NCBI GenBank assembly: GCA_034430275.1
Contig: DAOUEW010000332.1
Span: forward strand, 1 to 36,629
Source: JAUVXJ01 sp034430275
GTDB lineage: Bacteria; Chloroflexota; Anaerolineae; UBA7937; B3-Chlor
DNA: 36,629 bases
Reading direction: 5' to 3'
Both the position numbers and the translations under genes were made by a program. The notes below the pieces were generated by a model. The model saw only the letters and a list, made by a program, of their open reading frames with translations, was not told where the DNA came from and ran no database searches. Positions within the stretch are counted from its first letter, which is position 1, and every line of letters begins with the position of its first letter. Below, piece after piece: positions 22,705-31,085 of this stretch.

Positions 22705-25562
22705 AACGCCTGACACCCTGGCGCAGATGGCCGTCTCGCGGGGACGTGATCCCGCTCACGCTGATCTTGGCTTGCACCGTCGCCTTCTTCTACAAGACCG
22801 TGATCGGCAACTTGATCATGGCGGGACTGGACGTCTTCACCTACTTCTATCCGTACAAGGCCTTCGCAGCGGAAGCGATACGAAGCGGCTCTTTGCCCCT
22901 CTGGAACCCATACCTGTTCATGGGAGCGCCGTTTCTGGCCAATACCCAAAGCGCTGCGTTGTATCCCCTCAATCTCCCTCTGTACTGGCTCAGCGTGCCG
23001 AAGATGGTCAGCTATTCCGCCGTTCTGCACCTGTTCCTGGGCGGTGCCTTCACGTACCTCTTCGCGCGCCGTACCCTTGGTCTGTCGCAGCGGGGCTCCC
23101 TCGCAGCGGGTTTGACCCTCGCTCTGGGTGGGTTCCTGGGAGCCCAGGTGGAACACCCGAATCAGCTCAACGTGCTGGTCTGGCTGCCGCTCTTGCTCTT
23201 TCTGTTCCACCGCAGCTACGAGAGCCGCCGCGCTATCTACCTCGTGTTGACCTGCCTGGTCGTTGGTCTCCAGTTCCTGGCCGGACACACCCAGTCCTCC
23301 TACATCAACCTCGTGGCCCTGGGATGCTATGCGTTGTTCCTCCCGCTGGAGGAGGCATCGAGACACAACCGCGGGAAGCAGTCGATCAATACGACCGCTC
23401 GCTCTATGGCGCAAAGTCTGGCGCTCCTCGCGCTGGTCGTCGCTCTGGGCGTCTGCCTGGCCGCGTGTCAGCTTCTGCCCACCTACGAGCTATCCACGCT
23501 GTCCATCCGCGGTGAGGGATTGCCATACCGCCAAGCTGTTTCCTTCTCGCTCAGCCCCACTACGTTGCACCGTTCACTCCTGCCGAACCTCTCAGACAGT
23601 GTATTCAGCGAGTACGTGGCGTACGTGGGCCTCCTGCCACTGCTTCTCGCTGTGCTGGGCTTGATACGCGGGAGGTCCAGCCCTCAGCGGGTCTTCTTTG
23701 CGCTCCTCGCCGTGCTCGGGCTTGTCCTCGCGCTGGGCGTCTACAACCCCCTCTATTACGTCCTGTACCGTCTGGTGCCTGGCTTCAGCCTGTTCCGAGT
23801 TCCCGCCCGCTGGCTCTATCTGTACGTCGTAGGGACGTCGCTGCTGGCCGGGCTTGGGTTCGAGGAACTAGTGTGCCTCTCGCGACCACTGGCACGCCCA
23901 GCCAGACGGTACGCTCTGCTGGGGCTGGCCCTCGGCGTCGCCGTTGTCTGCCTCGTCGTACTCGATCCGCCATCGCCCATGGTGATCCTTTGCTGGGTCG
24001 CGGCCCTCAGCCTCGGTGTGGCGCTCCTGTACTTCGGTCTGCGCCAGCAAAGGGGGGCAGCGTTCCTGGCACTAGTCGTAACACTGCTGGTCGCCGAGCT
24101 GTTTCTCGCCAGCCGCTTCCAGGCCTACGATCACGCCACATCACCGCAGGCCTTCTCTTCGATGCGCACCTCCGTCGCCCACCTGCTGACCGACACCAGC
24201 GTCTACCGCTTGCTGAGCTACTCTGACGGCAAGTTCGACCCCGGCGATTTGCAGGAGATTCAGCAGCTTCTGGGCCGCCAGTTGCCCGATGAAGCCGTCT
24301 ACCACTACCTGGTAGCCACCAAACAGAAGGAGATACTGGCCCCCAACCTGCCCCTGTTATACGGGATCCAGAGCGTCGATGGATACGACGGCGGAGTGCT
24401 GCCCCTTGCCACGTACGTCGACTGGCAAGGTCTGCTCCTGCCGGAGGGCGAGGTGTCTGTCGACGGACGTCTACAGGGACGCATCTCGGAGATGCCTGGG
24501 GCCTGGTTGCTGGACCTGTGTAACGTCAAGTATGTCCTTACGGACAAAACCTATGACGTGTGGGTCGATGGGGTCTACTACGATCTCAGCCATCGGGCCG
24601 TCCTGGGAGGTAGTGAACCCCTTGACCTAACGACAGGGGATCTGCCGAGCTTTCCAGCGACAGCCCTCGGGGTCGTGTCCTATCTGATCGATGGGGAAGA
24701 CATACCGCAGGACACCGTGGTAGCTGTAGTCACCATCACGGACGACACAAGCTACAGCCGTTCCTTCGAGCTGCGCGCGGGGACGGATACCGCTGAGGGA
24801 CGGTACGCGGCCTCGTCTCCTCAGCACAACGAGGCCAGGGTCGTTGGGCACTGGCGAGACGACCCGTCTGGTAGCGACTACTACACGCTGCTGGAATGGG
24901 AGGAAGCCATCCAACCACGCCAGATACAGGTCCAATGGGTGGCAGGGACGGGCCAACTCCGGCTCCGGGGCCTGACGCTCGTCGACCAGCGGACTGGCAC
25001 GCACCGTGCCCTCGTCGTGTCCAGCGACGGCCACTACAGACTGGTTCATAGCGGCGATGTGAAGATCTACGAGAATCTGGACGTGCTGCCTCGCGCCTTC
25101 GTCGTCCACGAAGCACGTTTCTTTGCGCAGGAGGAGCAAGTCCTTGAGACTATGCAGGATCGCTCGTTCGACCCGGGTGAGGAGGTGTTGCTGCTCGGCG
25201 AAGCGTCAGGGGCTGAGTCCCTGGGGGAGAGCGCGAGTGACGAGGTTCGTCTGGTGTCCTACGAGCCCGAGCGAGTGACCATCGAAGCGCACCTGGGAGA
25301 GCCTGGATACCTCGTGCTCACCGATGCGTACTATCCAGGCTGGAACGCTACCATCGATGGACAGCCAGCCGAGATCTTACGAGCTGACTACTATTTCCGA
25401 GCCGTCCTGCTTCCAGAGGGAGAGCATCGTCTGGAGTTCGTCTACGATCCTCCGAGCTTCAGGCTGGGAGTGGCCCTTAGCGGCGTGGGCCTGATCTGCC
25501 TGATCGGCTGTCTGGCGTGGTCCCGATTGAGAAAGCCGCTATCCGTCACCAGAGCGAGGTGA
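22701..25562 (+). CDS. YfhO-family membrane protein
   Basis: 953 residues from ATG 22701. It fits YfhO (PF09586): N-terminal helix and loop with GLDVFTYFYPYKAFAAEAIR and SLPLWNPYLFMGAPFLAN, about 12 membrane segments in the first 460 residues, a long outer domain of about 450 residues with beta structure, the conserved DAYYPGWNATIDGQPAEI motif near 880, and a final membrane helix ending in basic residues. Family members are GT-C-like proteins involved in glycosylating lipoteichoic acid or other surface polymers. It ends the plus-strand operon. The next gene converges 19 nt away, and no terminator is visible between them. Confidence 0.9.
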   Translation: MKRLTPWRRWPSRGDVIPLTLILACTVAFFYKTVIGNLIMAGLDVFTYFYPYKAFAAEAIRSGSLPLWNPYLFMGAPFLANTQSAALYPLNLPLYWLSVPKMVSYSAVLHLFLGGAFTYLFARRTLGLSQRGSLAAGLTLALGGFLGAQVEHPNQLNVLVWLPLLLFLFHRSYESRRAIYLVLTCLVVGLQFLAGHTQSSYINLVALGCYALFLPLEEASRHNRGKQSINTTARSMAQSLALLALVVALGVCLAACQLLPTYELSTLSIRGEGLPYRQAVSFSLSPTTLHRSLLPNLSDSVFSEYVAYVGLLPLLLAVLGLIRGRSSPQRVFFALLAVLGLVLALGVYNPLYYVLYRLVPGFSLFRVPARWLYLYVVGTSLLAGLGFEELVCLSRPLARPARRYALLGLALGVAVVCLVVLDPPSPMVILCWVAALSLGVALLYFGLRQQRGAAFLALVVTLLVAELFLASRFQAYDHATSPQAFSSMRTSVAHLLTDTSVYRLLSYSDGKFDPGDLQEIQQLLGRQLPDEAVYHYLVATKQKEILAPNLPLLYGIQSVDGYDGGVLPLATYVDWQGLLLPEGEVSVDGRLQGRISEMPGAWLLDLCNVKYVLTDKTYDVWVDGVYYDLSHRAVLGGSEPLDLTTGDLPSFPATALGVVSYLIDGEDIPQDTVVAVVTITDDTSYSRSFELRAGTDTAEGRYAASSPQHNEARVVGHWRDDPSGSDYYTLLEWEEAIQPRQIQVQWVAGTGQLRLRGLTLVDQRTGTHRALVVSSDGHYRLVHSGDVKIYENLDVLPRAFVVHEARFFAQEEQVLETMQDRSFDPGEEVLLLGEASGAESLGESASDEVRLVSYEPERVTIEAHLGEPGYLVLTDAYYPGWNATIDGQPAEILRADYYFRAVLLPEGEHRLEFVYDPPSFRLGVALSGVGLICLIGCLAWSRLRKPLSVTRAR

Positions 25563-25581
25563 GGGGGCGGCGTTGAAATGC

Positions 25582-27846
25582 CTATCGCGACCAGGAGATC
25601 TGCTCGTCGGTCCAGTTTCTGAAGCTGCGCGACTCGCCTCCTGACCACTCTCCGTCGAACTGTTCGCTCGTGGCGTACGTGGCGCAGCCAGTGTTGAACA
25701 GCTTGCGCTGATCGCTCCCATCGGCGTTCATGACCCAGATGCCCCACATTCCGCCTCGGTTGGACATAAACGCGATGTGCGTCCCGTTCGGCGACCAGGC
25801 CGGAAGACCATCAACCGAGCCCGAAGTGGTGAGTTGGGTCTCACCACTACCGTCGGCGTTGCTCACCCAGATATCCCAGTTGTCACCGGTCAGACGCATG
25901 AACGCTATCTTGCTGCTCGTGGGCGACCAATCGGGCGACGCATCGCTGGGATTGCTGGTAAGCGTGCGCCCGCTTCCTCCTGCGCGATCCACGACGACCA
26001 GCAGGTTCGCCTTCATCACGACGCGTTGACCATCGTTGGACCAGTCGGGATTGTCACCCAGGCCGAGTTCCAGCTCTGAGTGATGGGTGAGGTCGTGGGT
26101 CCGGACCACCGAGTTGTGATGTGGTCCAAACCGCCTGGTCGCGTAAACGAGAGACAAGCCGTCTGGAGACCAGCGAGGCACACTGTCTTCGATAGGCTCA
26201 TTGCCCCCTCGGGGCCGGTCTCGGCCACCACCTCCCACGCCGGAGATGATGAGCCCGCGGTAGCTCGCGTCCCAAGACCGGTACGCAATACGATCTCCGG
26301 CCACGCTCAATGCCGGCTCACTCCCTCCATAGATCACGCTCAAGTCATTGCCGCTGACGTCCGCTATGTGGATCTCGTAGTGGTTGCTGCCGCCCACGTA
26401 CCGGGGATAGGCGATCTTTCCGCTGAGCGTCGCCGGCTTGGGCGTTGGCGAGGGCGGTACAGTCGTCGGGCTAGGGCTGGGGCCCGGACTTCCACTCGGT
26501 CGAGTGGTTGCAGTAGGTGCCGGTGACGTAGCCGTAGCCTGGGGAGAACCCTCGGGAGTGGCCCCAGGGGTCTCGGCGAGAGGACTCGTTTCAGGCGTCG
26601 CTTCGGGAGTCTCTGATGCTTGTGCAACCACCTGCTCCAGCTCCACGCTGTCAGCCATGACCCGGAAGATGGGCCAGGAGACCTGCTCCCAGGTCTCGGA
26701 CGGCGCTATAGCCCAGATCCCGTACCAACTGGAATCCTTGACCGTGGCCGCGATGTAGATCGTCGTCGGAGTCTGAAGCCCCGAGATCTGGCCTTGCACC
26801 GTGGCCCATTCCCACTCCGCGAACGAGGCGAGTTCTACCCCTCCCAACTGAGACCCCATAGGGAGATCGATCAACTGACGTGCCTTGATCAACGCCCCCA
26901 TGCTGTCCATCCCTTCCTCGTCAGCCGCGAGCTCCAGCGAGCTGATGAAGAAGACATCCCCAGTCAGGAGCTCGATGGACTCCTCTTCCTGGGCGAAGAT
27001 GGTCTGGAGTTCCTCTTCCCGAACGAACCAGGCGCTAGGGTAGAGCAGCGAGAAGCGCAAGTCACTCCTGGAATAGGTAGAGAATGCGGTCTCCGGCGGC
27101 AGTTCACCTCCGCACTCCAGGAGCCCAGCCTGGGCATTCTCCAGGGTGGGATCGAGAGCGAGCGCCTGTTGAAACTCGGGAATCGCGCTGTCGCAGTTGC
27201 CCTGTTGCAGGTATGCCTGTCCCAGCCTTGCGTAGATCTCGGGGTCCTGTGCCTCCGAACGCAATGCCATGCGGTACTGAGCGATAGCCTCGTCATAGCG
27301 CCCCTCGGAGAAGAGCGCATCGCCTGCTGCAACGTATTCGCTCGCCGACACCGCTGCTGACGGCGATGGCTGGAGTGCGGAGGGCGTCCCACGCGTCGTG
27401 GCCGGCCTCCCGAGTAGATCGCTCGCCAGTGTGCTGAGGGGTCTGCTGGGCATCACGAACTCCGAGACCACGACCGTCAATCCGCTGACAATGCAGCAGA
27501 GTGCGATCACCGCAACGACGATGGGCACGGCCAAACCGGACGGCCTTCTTGCCCTCTTGGGTTCTTTGCCCGCGGGTCGAGCAGGAGGAGGTGCCGCAGG
27601 CGGCTCCGCAGGAGGGCCTTCGGCAGGCGCAACCACACCCTCTTCTGGCGGTTCAGAGGCCACCCACTTCGCGCCGTCGTAGAAGTACCACAGCCCGCTC
27701 TGCGCTCCTATCATCCAGTAGCGACCCTGCTCATCAATAACCTGGAGCTGTCGAAGTTGAACCTCGAACTCGCCAGCGTCGATTTCGCCAGCGTCCAGTT
27801 GTGCCTTCAGTTGACGGAACCGCTTTTCCGCGTCACGAAAGTCCAT
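25582..27846 (-). CDS. Stalked membrane protein: GRYW module, TPR, PsbP-like and TolB-like domains
   Basis: 754 residues from ATG 27846, with GGGAGG upstream. Order of parts: helical N-terminus and a short beta module about 1-66 with GRYWMIGAQSGLWYFYDGAKWV; Pro/Ala linker; one membrane segment about 104-130; TPR repeats about 171-240 (YVAAGDALFSEGRYDEAIAQY); a domain about 255-400 resembling PsbP/DUF-type folds (LLYPSAWFV...); Pro/Thr/Ser stalk about 410-472; and a TolB/WD40-like propeller about 475-754 with WSPDG, DWSPTSSKIAFM and AWSPNGTHIAFMSNRGG blades. The N-terminal module is shared with the protein at 27961-28920. It probably sits in the membrane with propeller outside, perhaps sensing or binding a ligand. 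Third gene of a minus-strand operon. Function unknown. Confidence 0.87.
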   Translation of the reverse strand: MDFRDAEKRFRQLKAQLDAGEIDAGEFEVQLRQLQVIDEQGRYWMIGAQSGLWYFYDGAKWVASEPPEEGVVAPAEGPPAEPPAAPPPARPAGKEPKRARRPSGLAVPIVVAVIALCCIVSGLTVVVSEFVMPSRPLSTLASDLLGRPATTRGTPSALQPSPSAAVSASEYVAAGDALFSEGRYDEAIAQYRMALRSEAQDPEIYARLGQAYLQQGNCDSAIPEFQQALALDPTLENAQAGLLECGGELPPETAFSTYSRSDLRFSLLYPSAWFVREEELQTIFAQEEESIELLTGDVFFISSLELAADEEGMDSMGALIKARQLIDLPMGSQLGGVELASFAEWEWATVQGQISGLQTPTTIYIAATVKDSSWYGIWAIAPSETWEQVSWPIFRVMADSVELEQVVAQASETPEATPETSPLAETPGATPEGSPQATATSPAPTATTRPSGSPGPSPSPTTVPPSPTPKPATLSGKIAYPRYVGGSNHYEIHIADVSGNDLSVIYGGSEPALSVAGDRIAYRSWDASYRGLIISGVGGGGRDRPRGGNEPIEDSVPRWSPDGLSLVYATRRFGPHHNSVVRTHDLTHHSELELGLGDNPDWSNDGQRVVMKANLLVVVDRAGGSGRTLTSNPSDASPDWSPTSSKIAFMRLTGDNWDIWVSNADGSGETQLTTSGSVDGLPAWSPNGTHIAFMSNRGGMWGIWVMNADGSDQRKLFNTGCATYATSEQFDGEWSGGESRSFRNWTDEQISWSR

Positions 27847-27960
27847 GAGATGCCTCCCTAGTTCCCGACAAAAAACGCGGGGGTCTCTGTGTTCTCAGCT
27901 ACTGCCAGCGCGGTGATGGCGCTGCCTCTACGCCAAGCCAGCGAGACCAGCCCTCCCTGT

Positions 27961-28920
27961 TTAGTTCTCGGGGAGCAGAAACACCCAGGTATCGCTCTGC
28001 GGGCTCGTGGCTGGATCCGAAGGTCCCGCAGGCTCCTGACCCTGCTGCCTCCTGACGGTGACATGCCAGTAGTACCTAGCATCCACGGCCTCGCCGCGAT
28101 AGAAACCCGGGGAAGATGGAAAAGTCGATGTTGTGTCACGCACGTAGTCACCCCAGTCGGGGGTAGGGTCGTTCCAGCAAACCTCGACGTGATAGTACTC
28201 GCCCTCCCCCAGCCCCGGAACCGGTTTCCACTCGAGAACCGCCTCGTACCGTGGACCGAATTGCGCTCCATCCTCTGGGAACACCAAAGTCGGTGCTGCG
28301 TGTATGTAGGATGGCGTTGCCTCGGGCGTTGCAGAAGGCTGCGGTGTCGGCGTCGCGGTCGGCTCCCGCGTCGGTGAAGGACTTGGCTCTGTGGGCGTCG
28401 CCTCCGCCTCCGGAGAGCTCGGCTCTTCTGCCGGGACTGATGGGGTATCGGTCGGTGCCGGTGACGGCGACGGCGCAACGATGGGTGTCCCCATCACTTC
28501 GCCGGAAGGCGTGGGACTGTACGTTGCGCCACGAGGCCCGGCCGCCATCATGCCAAACTGGTACGAAGCAAGGGCTGCCAGAAGGGGACACACCACGAAA
28601 GCGGCGACCACCAGTCCGATGGTCACACGCCTGCTGAACCTCCGCTTCTTCTCAGGAGTGGTCGCTTCAGCCTTCTCCCGTGGGGCGCTTTCCTCTTCCT
28701 CCGCGCGCTCCAACGTCGCCGGTGGGGAGTCCTGGACCCATTCGCCCGCCTCGTACCGGTACCACTTCTCCGTCTGGGCGCCGATGGTCCAGTATCTCCC
28801 TTCCTCATCTCGAAACAGGAGATCCCTGACCCGAGCCTCGAACTCCTCTTCTGTGATCTTCTCGGCCTCGGCTTCCGCCTTCAACTCGCGGAACAGTTCT
28901 TGGATCTTTTCGACTCTCAT
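27961..28920 (-). CDS. Stalked membrane protein: GRYW module and Ig-like head
   Basis: 319 residues from ATG 28920, which has a strong GGAGGGG ribosome-binding site; a GTG at 28953 overlaps the previous stop but lacks one. Residues about 1-30 form a charged helix, about 36-66 the EEGRYWTIGAQTEKWYRYE module, about 97-126 one membrane segment, about 134-205 a Pro/Thr/Ser/Glu stalk, and about 208-319 an Ig-like domain (PTLVFPEDGAQF, EYYHVEVCW, YYWHVTVRR). The head resembles that of the LysM protein at 2083-3270, and the N-terminal module resembles that of the next gene. It is the second gene of the operon. Function unknown; a receptor-like or binding role is inference. Confidence 0.85.
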   Translation of the reverse strand: MRVEKIQELFRELKAEAEAEKITEEEFEARVRDLLFRDEEGRYWTIGAQTEKWYRYEAGEWVQDSPPATLERAEEEESAPREKAEATTPEKKRRFSRRVTIGLVVAAFVVCPLLAALASYQFGMMAAGPRGATYSPTPSGEVMGTPIVAPSPSPAPTDTPSVPAEEPSSPEAEATPTEPSPSPTREPTATPTPQPSATPEATPSYIHAAPTLVFPEDGAQFGPRYEAVLEWKPVPGLGEGEYYHVEVCWNDPTPDWGDYVRDTTSTFPSSPGFYRGEAVDARYYWHVTVRRQQGQEPAGPSDPATSPQSDTWVFLLPEN

Positions 28921-28949
28921 CGCTCCCCTCCTCGCCGATACCTCACGAC

Positions 28950-29318
28950 TCACCCCAAAGGGAGTCCGCAGCGATTACAGAAGGCTTCGTCCGGGTCCAC
29001 GGGGTCCCCGCACCGCTTGCAGTAGAGCGCCCTGAGGACCAGGCTCGCCCCATATCGCCTACACAACACGTCCTCCTCCTGCGCTGGGCAGTGACAACTG
29101 GGGCACTCTCTGGGAGACTGTGAGCCCGACTGCTGTGGAGACGGGTTGCCTCCGCGCTTGTCTCCCTGGCGGACAACCGGACCTGTCTCTTCGGGGAGTG
29201 TGGATGGCGGCACCATCTGCCGCCTGGGCCTCCTGAGCGGGCTTCCACAGTTGCCACAGAAGGCCGCTCCGGGCTCATTCACGTAACCACACTCGAGGCA
29301 TTTCCAGTCGACAGCCAT
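28950..29318 (-). CDS. Triple zinc-ribbon protein, one ribbon damaged
   Basis: 122 residues from ATG 29318, with GGAG 7 nt upstream and a promoter at 29339-29367. Three zinc-ribbon units: ribbon 1 C7/C10/C21/C24 (CLEC...CGNCG), ribbon 2 C72/C75/C86 with Tyr at 89 where the fourth Cys is expected (CRRYG), and ribbon 3 C100/C103/C114/C117 (CKRCG...CNRCG). Cys77 could replace the missing ligand. A Pro/Gln/Ser linker joins ribbons 1 and 2. No membrane segment, so it is cytosolic. It begins the operon of two GRYW-module membrane proteins and could bind their cytosolic ends; that is inference. Confidence 0.85.
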   Translation of the reverse strand: MAVDWKCLECGYVNEPGAAFCGNCGSPLRRPRRQMVPPSTLPEETGPVVRQGDKRGGNPSPQQSGSQSPRECPSCHCPAQEEDVLCRRYGASLVLRALYCKRCGDPVDPDEAFCNRCGLPLG

Positions 29319-29338
29319 TCCTGATCTCCAAGAGTTGT

Positions 29339-29367
29339 ATTATATCATGCGCCAGAGGCCTGAGCAA
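29339..29367 (-). promoter_or_regulatory. Sigma-70-type promoter of the zinc-ribbon/stalk operon
   Basis: Minus strand: TTGCTC (29367-29362), 17-bp spacer, TATAAT (29344-29339). Predicted start near 29332, only 14 nt before ATG 29318. Confidence 0.8.
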
Positions 29368-29547
29368 GGATCGCGCCCAACCTAGACTGAACGTCGTGAT
29401 CATTTCCTCACAGGCATCCGTCGTCGCCGACGTCGCACAACACCGGTCTCCCCGACGTACTGGACAGTGATCAAGACACGCTGCTGGTTGGTTCAGCTCG
29501 TGGGCGCACACGGTCGCCCACGCACAAGGAGGACTGGCTAGCGGTTG

Positions 29548-29576
29548 TTGAAGTGCCATGACCGATACAGTACAAT
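29548..29576 (+). promoter_or_regulatory. Sigma-70-type promoter of trmD
   Basis: TTGAAG (29548-29553), 17-bp spacer, TACAAT (29571-29576). Transcription should start near 29583. An in-frame ATG at 29558 lies inside the promoter and so cannot be the start of trmD. Confidence 0.75.
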
Positions 29577-29599
29577 CTCACCCAACGGAGGACGCAAGT

Positions 29600-30340
29600 A
29601 TGCATTTCGACATCTTGACGCTCTTCCCCCAGATGTTCGAGGGCCCTTTCCAGGAAAGCATGGTCAAGCGTGCCATCGCCCAGGGCTTGGTGTCCATCGC
29701 CATCCACGACATCCGCGAACACGCCACAGACAAGCACCGCGTAACGGATGACACTCCTTACGCGGGGGGTGGGGGCATGGTCTTGAAGCCCGAACCTATC
29801 TTCCAGGCTGTGGAGGCCACACTGGGACCAGATCCAACCGAGTCGGTGCCCATAGTGCTCCTCAGCCCTCAGGGGCGGCTGTTCACGCAGGCCATAGCCT
29901 GGGAACTGGCAGCCCACCCCAGAGTGATGCTCATCTGCGGACACTACGAGGGGGTGGACGAGCGCGTTCGAGAGTCCCTGGTCAAAGACGAGATCTCTGT
30001 CGGCGACTACGTGCTCACGGGTGGGGAGATCCCCGCCATGGTCATCGTGGACGCCGTCACACGCCTCATCCCAGGGGTCCTCGGAGACCCCAAGGCCACC
30101 CGGCGGGATTCCCACGCGGACGGCCTGCTGGGACACCCTCAGTACACGCGTCCAGCAGTCTTCAGGGGCCACGGCGTCCCGGAAGTCCTTCTCTCCGGCA
30201 ACCACGCCGCAGTCGCTCTTTGGAGGCGGCAGCAGGCCCTGCGAAGGACCTACGCACGGCGTCCGGATCTGCTTGAGACGGCCGACCTCACCGAGGAGGA
30301 TCTCGCCTTCCTCCAGACGCTCGAGCGAGACGGTGGCTGA
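29600..30340 (+). CDS. trmD: tRNA (guanine-N1-)-methyltransferase TrmD
   Basis: 246 residues from ATG 29600, fixed by a CGGAGG ribosome-binding site 8 nt upstream and by the promoter. TrmD uses S-adenosylmethionine to methylate G37 next to the anticodon of some tRNAs, including tRNA-Pro with GGG anticodons, which this window also encodes. Family blocks: FDILTLFPQMF, DDTPYAGGGGMV, the knot region LLSPQGRLF (about 87-95), CGHYEGVDERV and SVGDYVLTGGE (about 133-143), and the tRNA-binding region DSHADGLLGHPQYTRP. The usual rplS/rimM/rpsP neighbours are missing. The next gene starts 7 nt after the stop. Confidence 0.96.
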   Translation: MHFDILTLFPQMFEGPFQESMVKRAIAQGLVSIAIHDIREHATDKHRVTDDTPYAGGGGMVLKPEPIFQAVEATLGPDPTESVPIVLLSPQGRLFTQAIAWELAAHPRVMLICGHYEGVDERVRESLVKDEISVGDYVLTGGEIPAMVIVDAVTRLIPGVLGDPKATRRDSHADGLLGHPQYTRPAVFRGHGVPEVLLSGNHAAVALWRRQQALRRTYARRPDLLETADLTEEDLAFLQTLERDGG

Positions 30341-30347
30341 GACACGA

Positions 30348-31085
30348 ATGTCTGGGCGGCTGACTGTCGTTCCCCTGCTCGCGCTCGGAGCCCTGCTATG
30401 CGCCTGCGGCGACGGGCAGAGCGCCCCAGAGGCCATCCCTTTCAGAGAGCCCACGCCCACCCTCGTGGCCAGGCCCTCGCCAACGCCGACCCCGCTGCTG
30501 ACCTTCGAGACCTCTGCTGAGAGTGTCCACCAGGACTCTGTGGGCAGCACTCGGTTTCTCTTCGAGGTCAGAAACACCAGCCAAATCGCCACAGAGCGAG
30601 TGGGGGCCACGATCAACCTGCACGACGCAGAAGGTCAGCTTCTGGCCTCTCAGACGGCGTACGCCAGGCTTGACATACTGGAGCCGGGCGGGTCGGCACC
30701 AGTACTGGTGGTGTTCTTCCTGTGTTCCCTGGATTTCGCCAGCTACGAGATCAGCATCGAGGCACACCAGGCCGACTACCTCCCCGAGCTCGTTCACGGG
30801 GGTCTGGAGATCGCCGAAGAGCAAACCAGGGTCGGCGAGTGGGTCCCATACGAGGTGCTGGGAGAGGTCCGCAACGACACAGACATAGACGCGGAGTCCG
30901 TGACCCTCGTCGTCAGTTGCCGCGACGCGGAGGGCAGGATCGTGGCCGTCGGCACTGGCAGGCCGGAGAGCCGATATGTAGGGGCGGGAGAGTCGTCTGA
31001 GTTCCTGGTCACCGTGGGTCACGTGGCCGGTGACGTCGAGACCTGTACCGTGCAGGTTGAGGGCTTGATCTCCGTGGGCGACTAG
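30348..31085 (+). CDS. Lipoprotein with two FxLYD/DUF-like beta domains
   Basis: 245 residues from ATG 30348; a GTG at 30333 overlapping the trmD stop is an alternative. Signal sequence ends in a lipobox, LLCAC with Cys20 as the lipid-modified residue, followed by a Pro/Thr-rich linker (about 31-48). Two repeated beta domains follow (about 49-150 and 155-245), with matching strands RFLFEVRNTSQIATERVGATINL and VLGEVRNDTDIDAESVTLVV, each ahead of a DAEGxxxA turn. This pattern matches FxLYD-type domains that occur in extracytoplasmic proteins. It is outside the membrane and anchored by lipid. No function is known. It is downstream of trmD and shares the stop tetranucleotide CTAG with the convergent Lon-like gene. 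Confidence 0.85.
   Translation: MSGRLTVVPLLALGALLCACGDGQSAPEAIPFREPTPTLVARPSPTPTPLLTFETSAESVHQDSVGSTRFLFEVRNTSQIATERVGATINLHDAEGQLLASQTAYARLDILEPGGSAPVLVVFFLCSLDFASYEISIEAHQADYLPELVHGGLEIAEEQTRVGEWVPYEVLGEVRNDTDIDAESVTLVVSCRDAEGRIVAVGTGRPESRYVGAGESSEFLVTVGHVAGDVETCTVQVEGLISVGD

Noticed and set aside
29471..30616. 381-codon minus-strand open frame across trmD
   Set aside because: It is antisense to trmD, lacks domain patterns and a ribosome-binding site, and trmD is unmistakable.
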